Shown here one piece after another: positions 1 through 7,933 of a stretch of 64,000 bases of DNA (position 1 is its first letter; the number at the start of each line of letters is the position of its first letter). Under the pieces are notes generated by a model that had not been told where the DNA came from, ran no database searches, and saw only the letters and a list, made by a program, of their open reading frames with translations. Made by a program: the position numbers and the translations under genes. This DNA is from CAXXOK01 sp963663285 (GTDB lineage Bacteria; Bacillota; Clostridia; Christensenellales; Aristaeellaceae), in contig CAXXNI010000004.1 of assembly GCA_963663285.2 (NCBI GenBank), positions 1,116,001 to 1,180,000 of the forward strand, read 5' to 3'.

Positions 1-438
1 TGGGCGACTGTCGGGCTTTTACACGATATTGATTTTGAGCAATACCCCGAGCAGCACTGCCAGGTAGCGCCGCGGCTGCTAACGGAAGGCGGAGCGGATG
101 CGGATTTTATCCACGCTGTGTGCTCGCACGGCTACGGCCTTTGCAGCGATGTAAAGCCGGAACACACCATGGAAAAGGTGCTTTTCGCCGCCGACGAACT
201 GACCGGGCTGATCGGCGCGGCTGCGCTGATGCGGCCGTCTAAAAGCGTAATGGATATGGAAGCATCCAGTATAAAAAAGAAATTTAAAGATAAAAAGTTT
301 GCCGCCGGATGCTCCCGTGATGTGATCCGTCAGGGGGCGGAAGCGCTGGGGTGGGAGCTGGGCGATTTGTTTGAAAAAACTATATTGGCTATGCGTTCGT
401 GCGAGGAAAGCATCGAGACGGACATGGCCGCCCAGTAA
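1..438 (+). CDS. HD-domain hydrolase, 3' part
   Basis: The reading frame is open from the first base, so the start lies outside the window; about 145 residues are visible. Near the left edge it reads LLHDID, the metal-binding His-Asp pair of HD-superfamily phosphohydrolases, followed by HGYG and by the segment HTMEKVLFAADELTGLI, which is typical of the short HD hydrolases of roughly 185-200 residues found in Firmicutes. The upstream missing part should hold the first metal-binding His. Substrate is unknown; family members are soluble metal-dependent phosphohydrolases. It converges on the minus-strand ohr gene with a hairpin between them. The family call is firm, the function is not. Confidence 0.8.
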   Translation, partial: WATVGLLHDIDFEQYPEQHCQVAPRLLTEGGADADFIHAVCSHGYGLCSDVKPEHTMEKVLFAADELTGLIGAAALMRPSKSVMDMEASSIKKKFKDKKFAAGCSRDVIRQGAEALGWELGDLFEKTILAMRSCEESIETDMAAQ

Positions 439-453
439 ACAGTAAACAGCCAT

Positions 454-497
454 AAAAATCCTCCGGCCTGTGCGAATCTTCGCTCAGACCGGAGGAT
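454..497 (-). terminator. intrinsic terminator of the ohr gene, possibly bidirectional
   Basis: An inverted repeat of about 19 bases per arm (ATCCTCCGG with CCGGAGGAT at its base, two mismatches inside) lies between two converging genes. Read on the minus strand it is followed by TTTTTAT, which fits a rho-independent terminator for the peroxide-resistance gene. On the plus strand the tail is only CATTATT, so termination of the HD gene here would be weaker. Confidence 0.75.
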
Positions 498-554
498 CAT
501 TATTGAAATGGATTTGTCATTGCCTTTTATGCCAGGTATGCAGCCCGGCTTCAT

Positions 555-977
555 TCAGGCGATTTTAGCCGAAACGTTGACTTCAATGTTGCCGCGCGTC
601 GCGTTGGAGTACGGGCATACCAGATGCGCCTGCTGTACCAGTTCATCAGCGGTTGCCTGATCAACACCCTTGATGACGGCTACAATGTCCGCCGCCAGCG
701 CAAAACCGCCTGCGTCGTTTTTGCCGATTCCTACGGTGATATGTACCTCGGGCGGGTCGAGCTTGAGGCGCTTTACCTTATATACGTGCTGCAATGCGCT
801 GCCAAAGCAAGCCGAATACCCGGCTGCAAACAGCTGCTCTGGGTTAAACCCTTCTTCTTTTTTGCCGCCCAGCGCGGCGGGAAGCGCCATTTCAAATTGC
901 AGGGCACTGTCCTCAACGTGTACCTGTCCGTCGCGTCCGCCTACGGATACCGCTTTTGCTTCATATAATCTCTTCAC
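555..977 (-). CDS. ohr: Ohr/OsmC-family organic hydroperoxide reductase
   Basis: A 140-residue protein of the Ohr/OsmC thiol peroxidase family, which reduces organic hydroperoxides in the cytoplasm using two cysteines. Both are present: C57 in the motif GYSACFGSAL and C121 in HLVCPYSNATRGN, and the spacing and the NPEQLFAAGYSACF block match Ohr rather than OsmC. The start is GTG, supported by AGGAG nine bases upstream on this strand. The gene stands alone with its own promoter and terminator. No MarR-type OhrR regulator is adjacent. The subfamily assignment (Ohr) rests on motif recognition. Confidence 0.9.
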   Translation of the reverse strand: MKRLYEAKAVSVGGRDGQVHVEDSALQFEMALPAALGGKKEEGFNPEQLFAAGYSACFGSALQHVYKVKRLKLDPPEVHITVGIGKNDAGGFALAADIVAVIKGVDQATADELVQQAHLVCPYSNATRGNIEVNVSAKIA

Positions 978-1028
978 AGGAATCGCTCCTTTTACATTTG
1001 TTTTTCAAGTGGTTTGGTTTCCACTTCT

Positions 1029-1056
1029 ATTATATCCACTCCGTTGCGGAACTAAA
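1029..1056 (-). promoter_or_regulatory. putative promoter of ohr
   Basis: On the minus strand a perfect TATAAT lies about 50 bases upstream of the GTG start, with TTTAGT 16 bases further upstream as a poor -35 element. The -10 element is convincing, the -35 is not. Confidence 0.45.
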
Positions 1057-1155
1057 CATTTTTTTCCTTTTAACGCAATTATATGGCTGAAATGCTTTGC
1101 AGGCAAGCGGTTTGCGCGTGTTCACAAACTATTTACAGCGCAGGGGGGAAAGCTT

Positions 1156-1164
1156 TGCTATAAT
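1156..1164 (+). promoter_or_regulatory. extended -10 promoter of the ABC export operon
   Basis: The sequence TGCTATAAT is an extended -10 box about 33 bases before the first gene of the ABC operon. The nearest -35-like element, TTTACA, is 21 bases upstream and badly spaced, so the extended -10 probably carries recognition. Confidence 0.5.
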
Positions 1165-1196
1165 GAGGGTGTCAAACTGGGAAAGGGGGCTTGCGC

Positions 1197-2123
1197 GTGA
1201 TTGAGGTACAGGGCGTAAGCAAGCGCTACGGAAGTGTGGAGGCGCTGCGGGGAGTCAACCTGCGCGCACCCAAGGGGCAGATTTTGGGGCTCCTGGGGCA
1301 GAACGGCGCCGGCAAGACAACACTTTTAAATATTATTACCGGCTATCTTGCGCCAACGGCAGGCCGTGTATTGATCGACGGTAGCGATCCGTTGCTGGAG
1401 CCGGAAGCGGCACGGCGGGAGCTGGGGTATTTACCGGAGCATCCCCCGCTGTATGATGAGATGACCGTGGAGGAATATTTGGCTTTTGCAGCGTCGCTGA
1501 AACTGGTGCAAGCTAAGGCAATTCCTGCTCATGTGACCGAGATTATGCGTAAAACAGGGCTGATGGAAATGCGGGAGCGCCTGCTGGGCCATTTAAGCAA
1601 AGGGTACCGGCAGCGCGTTGGGCTGGCGCAAGCCTTGTGCGGCGATCCGGACGTGCTGGTGCTGGACGAGCCAACTGTAGGGCTGGACCCCAAGCAAATT
1701 ACCGAAACACGCAGCCTGATCCGCAAATTGAGCGCCGGGCGGACGATTATTTTTTCCTCGCATATTTTAAGCGAGGTACGCCAGCTGTGCGACCATGTGG
1801 TGATTCTGCACCGCGGCGAGGTGAAGCTGGACGCTGCGATTGGCGATATGGGGCAAAACGGTACGGTTACCCTGCTTTGCACGGTGCAGGGCAGCGAAAA
1901 GCGGCTGGTTGCCGGCATGAATCATCTGGACGGTATCCGCTCTGTGCAGGTGCGCCCTTCCGCCGTGGAGGACGAAGTGGCGCTGTCGCTTACGTTCGGC
2001 CCGTCCGCCCTGCCGGAAAAACAGGTGTTTACCCTGTGCAGCGCCATGAATGCGCCGATCATCCGCATGGCGCGCTGTGAGGACGATCTGGAACAGATTT
2101 TTCTGCACGCCATCTCGGAATAG
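1197..2123 (+). CDS. ABC transporter ATPase, Gld/ABC-2 type
   Basis: A 308-residue cytoplasmic ATPase that would drive the permease encoded next. Walker A is GQNGAGKT near residue 35, the signature is LSKGYRQR near residue 135, and Walker B is VLVLDEP shortly after, followed by a switch His in SSHILSE. The C-terminal third is the extra domain usual in ABC-2 ATPases such as GldA or NosF. I prefer GTG at 1197 over the in-frame TTG six bases earlier, because GGGGG lies about seven bases from the GTG and touches the TTG. First gene of a four-gene operon; the Gld name reflects family likeness and does not imply gliding. Confidence 0.88.
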   Translation: MIEVQGVSKRYGSVEALRGVNLRAPKGQILGLLGQNGAGKTTLLNIITGYLAPTAGRVLIDGSDPLLEPEAARRELGYLPEHPPLYDEMTVEEYLAFAASLKLVQAKAIPAHVTEIMRKTGLMEMRERLLGHLSKGYRQRVGLAQALCGDPDVLVLDEPTVGLDPKQITETRSLIRKLSAGRTIIFSSHILSEVRQLCDHVVILHRGEVKLDAAIGDMGQNGTVTLLCTVQGSEKRLVAGMNHLDGIRSVQVRPSAVEDEVALSLTFGPSALPEKQVFTLCSAMNAPIIRMARCEDDLEQIFLHAISE

Positions 2124-2159
2124 CGTGCCGGGCAGGGACAGCGGCAAGGAGGCATCAGG

Positions 2160-2879
2160 TTGATTACGGTTTTTAAAAGAGAATTTCTATCTTACTTCCG
2201 CACGCCGATCGGTTATGTGTTTATCGGCGTGTTTATGGCGCTTACAGGCGTTATTTTTTACCTGAATAATCTATCCACACTCACGGGCGAACTGCTGACA
2301 TTCGTTTCCCAGCTGACGCTTTTGGTGATGCTGCTAACGCCGGTGCTGACCATGCGCCTTTTATGTGAGGAACGGCAGCGCCGTACCGATCAGCTGCTGC
2401 TGACCAGCCCTGTCGCGCTGTGGCGCATCGTGCTGGGCAAGTATCTGGCGGCGGCAGCCGTGATGCTGATTACCATTGCGCTGACTAATGTCTGTACCCT
2501 CATCATTGCTATTTACGGTACGGTATACCCGGGCGAATGGTTTGTGGGGTATCTTGGCTTCACGCTGCAAAGTCTGGGTTTTCTGGCGCTGGATATGTTT
2601 GTGACCGGGTTTACGAAAAATCAGGTTCCGGCGACGATTGTCGCGTTTGCAGCGAATTTTCTGCTGTGGATGTTCGATTTGCTGGCCGATAGAATCAGCA
2701 TTCCGTTTTTGGCCAACGCGCTTGGCTTCCTCAGCCTGTACTCCCGCTATGAGCCGTTTGTGCTGGGACAGTTGAGCTATGCCAGCATTCTGTACTTTAT
2801 TACCTTTATCGCTGTTTGCCTCACCGCAACCGTGCGCGTGATGGACGCGAGGCGCTTCTCGCAGGGAGGCGCGGCATGA
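2160..2879 (+). CDS. ABC-2 type permease (GldF-like)
   Basis: A 239-residue integral membrane protein with about six hydrophobic segments; the N-terminal stretch VFKREFLSYFRTPIGYVF is the standard opening of ABC-2 permeases. It starts at TTG with AAGGAGG seven bases upstream. It follows the ATPase by 36 bases and its stop codon overlaps the ATG of the GldG-like gene, so the three are expected to be translated together and to form one exporter. Substrate is unknown. Confidence 0.85.
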   Translation: MITVFKREFLSYFRTPIGYVFIGVFMALTGVIFYLNNLSTLTGELLTFVSQLTLLVMLLTPVLTMRLLCEERQRRTDQLLLTSPVALWRIVLGKYLAAAAVMLITIALTNVCTLIIAIYGTVYPGEWFVGYLGFTLQSLGFLALDMFVTGFTKNQVPATIVAFAANFLLWMFDLLADRISIPFLANALGFLSLYSRYEPFVLGQLSYASILYFITFIAVCLTATVRVMDARRFSQGGAA

Positions 2880-4408
2880 AGAAATTGCTTACGGCTATCG
2901 GCCGTTTTTTCCGGCAAGGGTTCGGGGCTGTGGGGCGCGGCTGCAAACACATTACCGCTAAACTGGCAGCTGCGCTGCGTAAACCCAAATGGCGGCACGG
3001 CGGGCTTGGTATGCTGCTGCTGGCTGGGTTTATTACGGTATGCGTACTGCTGAATGTGGGCGTAAAGAGTCTGGAGGACGATTACGGCTGGCGGCTGGAT
3101 TTCAGCTTCAACGGCTACGCCACCACGGGGGAAGAAACCCAAAAAGTGATCGGCACACTGACTGAACCGGTCGAACTGTACCTGCTTTACGACAGCGGCG
3201 AGATGGACGAGCAGCTGTATCAGGTGTTGGACCGTTACCGGCTGCTGACGGATCTGATTACGGTTATCCCGATGGATATTGCCCAAAACCCCGGCGTGCT
3301 GACCCGGTTTGAAGGCGACGCGGATACGACGCTGGAAGCCGATACCGTAGTGGTAAACTGCGATGCTACCGGACGCTACAAGGTGCTGACCTATGCCGAT
3401 TTTGTGACCCAGGGGTACAATGTAGAAGAAGGGACCTTTGAAATTGCGGGCCTTGCCTACGAAAAAAAGCTGACCGAAGCACTGGTGTATGTAACGCAGG
3501 CGGATATTCCGCTGATCGGTATTTTACAGGGGCATGGCGAACTGACGGAAGACGATTTGACCAACTTAACAGATTTCTTGCAAAGCAATAACTACGACAG
3601 CCAAACCGTGAACCTGCTTGGCGGCGATACATTGGACGATGTGGACATGCTGCTGATTGCCGACCCGCAAAAGGATTTTTCCGCCGACGAGCTGGAAACT
3701 ATCAACACCTTTGCGCAAAACGGCGGCAGTATGTTTATCATCCGGGATTATACCGCGCCCGATACACTGGTGAATTACCAGAGCCTGCTGGCGAATTACG
3801 GCGTTATCCCCATTCCCGGCGTGGTTGTTGCCGGGGAAGAGGATGAGGGAAGCTATTATGGTGAGCGGATTTATTTGCTGCCGTACTTTACCGATCTGGA
3901 TATGAACCAGCCGCTGATCAGCGGCAGCATGGATGTACTTTTGCTTGCGGGCGCGTGTGCGTTTGAAACACCGGAAGAAACCGACAGCGCCCTTTCGGCG
4001 CAAACGGTGCTTAAATCCGGCCCGAATGCCTATGTGCGCGACCCTTCGGACGGCGTGAATACGATTGATTATCAGGATGGGGACCGCACAGGTGAAATGA
4101 CGCTGGCGGTAGTGTCCGCGCGAATGCACGCTAACGGCAACATTAGCCGTATGTTCGCCATTGGCAACAGCACTTTATTTACCCAGGCGTATATGTACCA
4201 GCGCACGTTTAACGAGGAATTTATTTTGCAGGTGATGGGGGAACTGCTGCCGCAAAAAACCGTATCGCTGGATATTATGGCGTCTTCCGCGTTTCACCCG
4301 GGGCTTACGGCGGGAAGCACCAGCATGGGTATCGCGCTGCTGGTGTCGGTGCCGCTGATGATTCTGCTGGCGGCGGTGCTGGTGCTGCTGCCGCGGCGCA
4401 ACCGCTGA
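2876..4408 (+). CDS. GldG-family ABC accessory protein
   Basis: A 510-residue protein with a basic N-terminus, a membrane segment around residues 42-60, a long extracytoplasmic domain, and a second membrane segment at the C-terminal end followed by LPRRNR. The central part matches the ABC_transp_aux/GldG family (a region like IGILQGHGELTEDDL and FIIRDYT). The start is the ATG that overlaps the upstream TGA (ATGA), with GGGAGG before it; a longer frame upstream overlaps the permease gene and is rejected. GldG-like proteins sit with GldA and GldF homologues and are thought to assist the exporter on the outer face of the membrane. Confidence 0.82.
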   Translation: MKKLLTAIGRFFRQGFGAVGRGCKHITAKLAAALRKPKWRHGGLGMLLLAGFITVCVLLNVGVKSLEDDYGWRLDFSFNGYATTGEETQKVIGTLTEPVELYLLYDSGEMDEQLYQVLDRYRLLTDLITVIPMDIAQNPGVLTRFEGDADTTLEADTVVVNCDATGRYKVLTYADFVTQGYNVEEGTFEIAGLAYEKKLTEALVYVTQADIPLIGILQGHGELTEDDLTNLTDFLQSNNYDSQTVNLLGGDTLDDVDMLLIADPQKDFSADELETINTFAQNGGSMFIIRDYTAPDTLVNYQSLLANYGVIPIPGVVVAGEEDEGSYYGERIYLLPYFTDLDMNQPLISGSMDVLLLAGACAFETPEETDSALSAQTVLKSGPNAYVRDPSDGVNTIDYQDGDRTGEMTLAVVSARMHANGNISRMFAIGNSTLFTQAYMYQRTFNEEFILQVMGELLPQKTVSLDIMASSAFHPGLTAGSTSMGIALLVSVPLMILLAAVLVLLPRRNR

Positions 4409-4429
4409 TGGACGGGGGAGGCATAGCGT

Positions 4430-5962
4430 TTGGAGCATCCTGCTAAAAAACAGCCAAAGGTAAAAAAATACCGTGCGAGGCGCTTATCCCGCCGCACCCT
4501 GCTGCTGATACTGCTTGGGATTGCAGTGATGATTGCGGGCGGATTTGTGCTGCTGCTGCCGTCCATTAAGGAAACATACCCTACCCGGCTGGCGCAGAGC
4601 TTACAGACGGAGCAAACACAGGAAACGCTTGCGGTTGGCGACACGAAGGTGCTGGATACCATTACCGTTACTCATGACGACGGCGAAACCTATACCCTCC
4701 GGTACCGCGATGAGCAGTTGTATTTACAGCGCGGAGACGACGAGGTGGAAATGGTCAATGAAAGCTATACGGATGAGATTGTATCCGCCGCAACGGAAAT
4801 TGCCATTTCGGATACGGTTGCCAAGGATGAGAGTGAAGTAAGCGAGAATCTCGCGGATATGGGGCTTAACCCCCCGCAAATCAGCGTTTCTGTGAACTAT
4901 GCAAACGGTGAAGCAGTACAGTTTGACGTAGGCGGACAGGTGCCGGGCACGACCTACCATTATTACCGCTGGTCGGGGGATAACGGCGTTTACATGTGCG
5001 ACGTTGGTATATACGACGCGTTTACGTATACAGCGCACATGCTGCTGCCTGTGGAACAGCCAGCGCTGGTGCCTGCGCTGATCGATACGCTCAGCATTAC
5101 GACCAAGACGGCAGGCGCAATGGCCTGCACTTTCGTTTCGGATGGGGAGGATGCGTATATCGGTACATTGACCGAACCTTACCGCTACCCCATGGATAAC
5201 GATGCGGTGACTACGCTGCTTTCAGCACTGAAAAACTTCCGTTTGGGGACGCAAATGGGGGAAGTGACGGCGGAAAACAGTAGCGAATATGGCTTTGACG
5301 ATCCGACTGCCATTTTGGAAATACACCAGCAAAAGGGATACTACGGCGTTGTGGATGCGGATGGCCAGCTGCAATATAACACGCTGGATGAGCAGAGCAT
5401 TCACCTGACCCTTGGCGCAAAGGACGGAGAGTTTTTCTACTATTGCCAATACGCTGGTGTGTGTTACCGCGTCAGCAGTTTTTTGGTGACAACGCTGGTG
5501 AACGCCGAAGCAGCCAACTATATTACCCACGCACCTGCGGATATGGGCAATGCCGATATTGCAGCCATTACGGCGGTTGTGGACGGCCATACGGTCGCGG
5601 TGGCTGCCACCTATACCGAGCATGTGCTGGAGAATAATGAAATTGAAGTAGACGAGGAAGGTAACACCGTTTATGATATTGCCGTCACCAGCAACGGGCA
5701 GAGCATGACCACCGATGCTTTTGATTCGCTGGTAACACGCCTGCAACAGATGACCGTATCCGGCAAGCTGGAAGGTGCGCAGGAACCCGGCGGTACACCG
5801 CTGTGGCAATTGACCCTTACCACGACCGGCGGGGTGACGCGTACGCTGGCGGCGTATCATAAAGACACGTTCAGCGATCTGCTTGCGGTTGACGGCGTAG
5901 CCTTGTTCTACATGAATACCGAAGCGATCCGGATTGCGCTGGGGGAACTGTATCCCACGTAA
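4430..5962 (+). CDS. DUF4340 domain membrane-anchored protein
   Basis: A 510-residue protein with a Lys/Arg-rich cytoplasmic head, one membrane segment around residues 25-47, and a large outside domain that looks like two or more DUF4340 units (repeated short beta-rich stretches such as YTLRYRDEQLYLQ). It starts at TTG nine bases after GGGGGAGG. It is the last gene of the ABC operon. DUF4340 proteins are regularly encoded beside GldA, GldF and GldG homologues, including in organisms that do not glide; their role is unknown. Confidence 0.8.
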   Translation: MEHPAKKQPKVKKYRARRLSRRTLLLILLGIAVMIAGGFVLLLPSIKETYPTRLAQSLQTEQTQETLAVGDTKVLDTITVTHDDGETYTLRYRDEQLYLQRGDDEVEMVNESYTDEIVSAATEIAISDTVAKDESEVSENLADMGLNPPQISVSVNYANGEAVQFDVGGQVPGTTYHYYRWSGDNGVYMCDVGIYDAFTYTAHMLLPVEQPALVPALIDTLSITTKTAGAMACTFVSDGEDAYIGTLTEPYRYPMDNDAVTTLLSALKNFRLGTQMGEVTAENSSEYGFDDPTAILEIHQQKGYYGVVDADGQLQYNTLDEQSIHLTLGAKDGEFFYYCQYAGVCYRVSSFLVTTLVNAEAANYITHAPADMGNADIAAITAVVDGHTVAVAATYTEHVLENNEIEVDEEGNTVYDIAVTSNGQSMTTDAFDSLVTRLQQMTVSGKLEGAQEPGGTPLWQLTLTTTGGVTRTLAAYHKDTFSDLLAVDGVALFYMNTEAIRIALGELYPT

Positions 5963-5994
5963 GATGGATGACGTTAAGCGGCAGATAAAACTAT

Positions 5995-6029
5995 ATAAAA
6001 AGCGCCGTATCCACGTGGGTACGGCGCTT
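5995..6029 (-). terminator. terminator between converging genes, best on minus strand
   Basis: A nearly perfect 30-base inverted repeat (AAGCGCCGTA to TACGGCGCTT, with the palindrome CCACGTGG inside). On the minus strand it is followed by TTTTATATAG, fitting the end of the MerR-TipAS gene. On the plus strand there is no T-run, so the ABC operon may end here less efficiently. Confidence 0.65.
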
Positions 6030-6077
6030 CGATTGGCAGCATCGTGTTATGCTTAGCAATCAACAATATATGAAAAT

Positions 6078-6923
6078 TCAGTCGTGGTAAAATACTTCGA
6101 TTGCCTGTGCGAAAAATTCCGCCGCACCCTCCCCATACTGTTCATCCATCGCCTGCCGGCAAGGCTTGTTTCGGTAGGACTGCGCAACCGCCAGCATCAA
6201 TCCCTTTTCTTCCTTCATCTGGCAAAGCTGTTTCATCACAAAACCGTATTCCCCGATGATTTCTTTCACTTCAAACGAGCTAAGATCGCAGCCGCGTTTC
6301 CCGATCAGTTTTTGGCGGATTGCCTCTTCGCGCTGCTTGTAGCTCTCCATCACTTCTTTGCTGATGGGATTTTCAAGGGTGTCCAAGTATGCGTCTTTCC
6401 CGCCATACCATTCCACTACTTTTGCATAGCGCTTTTGCATATCCTCGGAGGATACGGCTTCCATATAATGCTTTTTCCACTGCTCAACGCTGCCAAATTC
6501 GGCAACGGCCGTTTTACGCATTTCCTCCGACATGCTGTTAAACATGAGCTGAAACATTTTCTCGATCTCTGTTTTGGTGAAAATTGAAAAATCCATTCGA
6601 TTGTCTCCTTTCAGAATGTCATCTATGCTGGCAATCAGACGTTCCATACGCTCTTTCTTTGCTGCCAGCATTTCACGCTGCATTCGCAGAATCTGATTTT
6701 TGTCAAGAGACGGGTTCTCCATGATGGTTTTAATTTCTTTCAGCGGAATATCGAACTCACGGAAGAACAGTATCTGCTGTACAGTCTCCAGGGCTTTATC
6801 GTCATAAAGCCGGTATCCCGCTTCACTCTTTTCTGTGGGCGGAAACAATCCGATTTCGTCATAATAGTGAAGCGTGCGCGCGCTGATACCGGTAAGTTCG
6901 GATACTTCCTTTACGGTTCTCAT
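6078..6923 (-). CDS. MerR-family regulator with TipAS effector domain
   Basis: A 281-residue transcription factor. Residues 1-70 are a MerR winged helix-turn-helix (VKEVSELTGISARTLHYYDE, then GYRLYDD), residues 75-110 a coiled-coil dimerization helix (LRMQREMLAAKKERMERL), and the remainder is an all-alpha TipAS-like antibiotic/ligand-binding domain ending in DEQYGEGAAEFFAQAI. TipA-type proteins bind hydrophobic compounds and activate their own promoter and sometimes a transporter gene. No transporter is adjacent on this strand. The promoter has the 19-base spacer expected for MerR-type autoregulation (see the separate entry). Confidence 0.9.
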   Translation of the reverse strand: MRTVKEVSELTGISARTLHYYDEIGLFPPTEKSEAGYRLYDDKALETVQQILFFREFDIPLKEIKTIMENPSLDKNQILRMQREMLAAKKERMERLIASIDDILKGDNRMDFSIFTKTEIEKMFQLMFNSMSEEMRKTAVAEFGSVEQWKKHYMEAVSSEDMQKRYAKVVEWYGGKDAYLDTLENPISKEVMESYKQREEAIRQKLIGKRGCDLSSFEVKEIIGEYGFVMKQLCQMKEEKGLMLAVAQSYRNKPCRQAMDEQYGEGAAEFFAQAIEVFYHD

Positions 6924-6953
6924 ACCATCCGGCCTCCTGCTCTTGATAGGTCA

Positions 6954-6984
6954 ACAATACGCTATGACGCTGCGTGAGGGTCAA
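6954..6984 (-). promoter_or_regulatory. MerR-type promoter and operator with 19-base spacer
   Basis: On the minus strand TTGACC and TATTGT are separated by exactly 19 bases, the over-long spacer that MerR-family activators correct by twisting DNA. The spacer CTCACGCAGCGTCATAGCG holds an imperfect dyad (ACGCAGCGT core). It lies about 30 bases before the regulator's ATG, so autoregulation is the natural reading. Confidence 0.7.
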
Positions 6985-7079
6985 TACCTTTTGAAAAAGT
7001 CTTCCAACATTTTTAAATCATCCTTGGTCTTGCCGGTTACCTGCCGGCAGGGACAGATCAGGTGACTTGCGTTCATCAA

Positions 7080-7114
7080 AAATACAGCGCCGCGTCTCAA
7101 TGAACGCGGCGCTG
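7080..7114 (-). terminator. terminator of the cytidylate-kinase-like gene
   Basis: A perfect 11-base stem (CAGCGCCGCGT with ACGCGGCGCTG) and an 8-base loop; on the minus strand it is followed by TATTTTTG. It lies 47 bases after the stop codon of the gene that runs toward it. Confidence 0.75.
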
Positions 7115-7160
7115 GGTAATGTTCAGCGTAGAAACAACTGTTTTTACAGAGAAGGCGAGA

Positions 7161-7766
7161 TTATTCTTTTCCGGCAATGTAGGCGATGATGCTATCGGCC
7201 AGCGCATCATGGGTTACGCCGCTGGTGCACAGCATCAGGTGGTAGTTGCTCCGGTGTCCCCAATTGCCGTCCGCAAAGAAATTATAGTAGCTTTGTCGCT
7301 GCTTATCCACTTTGCGCACGCGGTCTTTCGCCTGGTCGTAAGGCAGGTTTTCCACGCTCATAATCCGCTCAATACGCGCTTCCACCGTACCGTACATGAA
7401 AACGCTGATCATGTTGGGCTGGGCTTTGAGCACATAGTTGGCACAGCGCCCGACCATAACGCATGGTCCCTGAAGCGCAACCTTGGCAATGGTTTCAAAC
7501 TGTGCGAGCAGCACGCGGTGATTTAGCGGCATCTGCGCTTCTCCGCCCGGAGCGCTGGGAAACAGAGTGGAAAGATAGCTGGAAACCGCTTTTTCATCGT
7601 GGCTTTCAAATATCTCCTCGCAGATTCCGCTTTCCTTAGCGGCAAGGGTCAACAGCTCCTTGTCGTAAAAAGGAATTTGCAATTTTTGGGCAAGCAGTTT
7701 GCCTACCTCGCGTCCACCGCTGCCATACTCTCGACCGATTGTGATAATCGTCTCTCGAGCGTCCAT
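7161..7766 (-). CDS. cytidylate kinase-like family protein
   Basis: A 201-residue protein opening with IITIGREYGSGGREVGKLL, a variant P-loop characteristic of the cytidylate kinase-like (Cytidylate_kin2) family of Clostridia. Other recognisable blocks are CVMVGRCANYVL and a Lys/Arg-rich lid around residues 135-160. These proteins resemble nucleoside monophosphate kinases, but the canonical Cmk is usually a different gene, and the true substrate of this family is not established. The gene has its own near-consensus promoter and terminator. Confidence 0.78.
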   Translation of the reverse strand: MDARETIITIGREYGSGGREVGKLLAQKLQIPFYDKELLTLAAKESGICEEIFESHDEKAVSSYLSTLFPSAPGGEAQMPLNHRVLLAQFETIAKVALQGPCVMVGRCANYVLKAQPNMISVFMYGTVEARIERIMSVENLPYDQAKDRVRKVDKQRQSYYNFFADGNWGHRSNYHLMLCTSGVTHDALADSIIAYIAGKE

Positions 7767-7818
7767 CTCGTCACTCCTCTGCCTATGCGATTGTCGAAAA
7801 CGTCCTTACTGTGTCCTT

Positions 7819-7847
7819 ATTATACACAGAGAAACGGTACTTGTAAA
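7819..7847 (-). promoter_or_regulatory. promoter of the cytidylate-kinase-like gene
   Basis: On the minus strand TTTACA and TATAAT are 17 bases apart, about 50 bases before the ATG. Close to the sigma-A consensus. Confidence 0.75.
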
Positions 7848-7933
7848 CCGCTTGCCTTGTGATACGGGTACAAAAGCGTGCATAAACAGCCATTTTCACA
7901 GCACCGGGATACGCCTGCGGCAATCGTAGCCTG

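Noticed and set aside
6078..7766. Operon of the MerR gene with the cytidylate-kinase-like gene
   Set aside because: A terminator and a MerR-type promoter lie between them.
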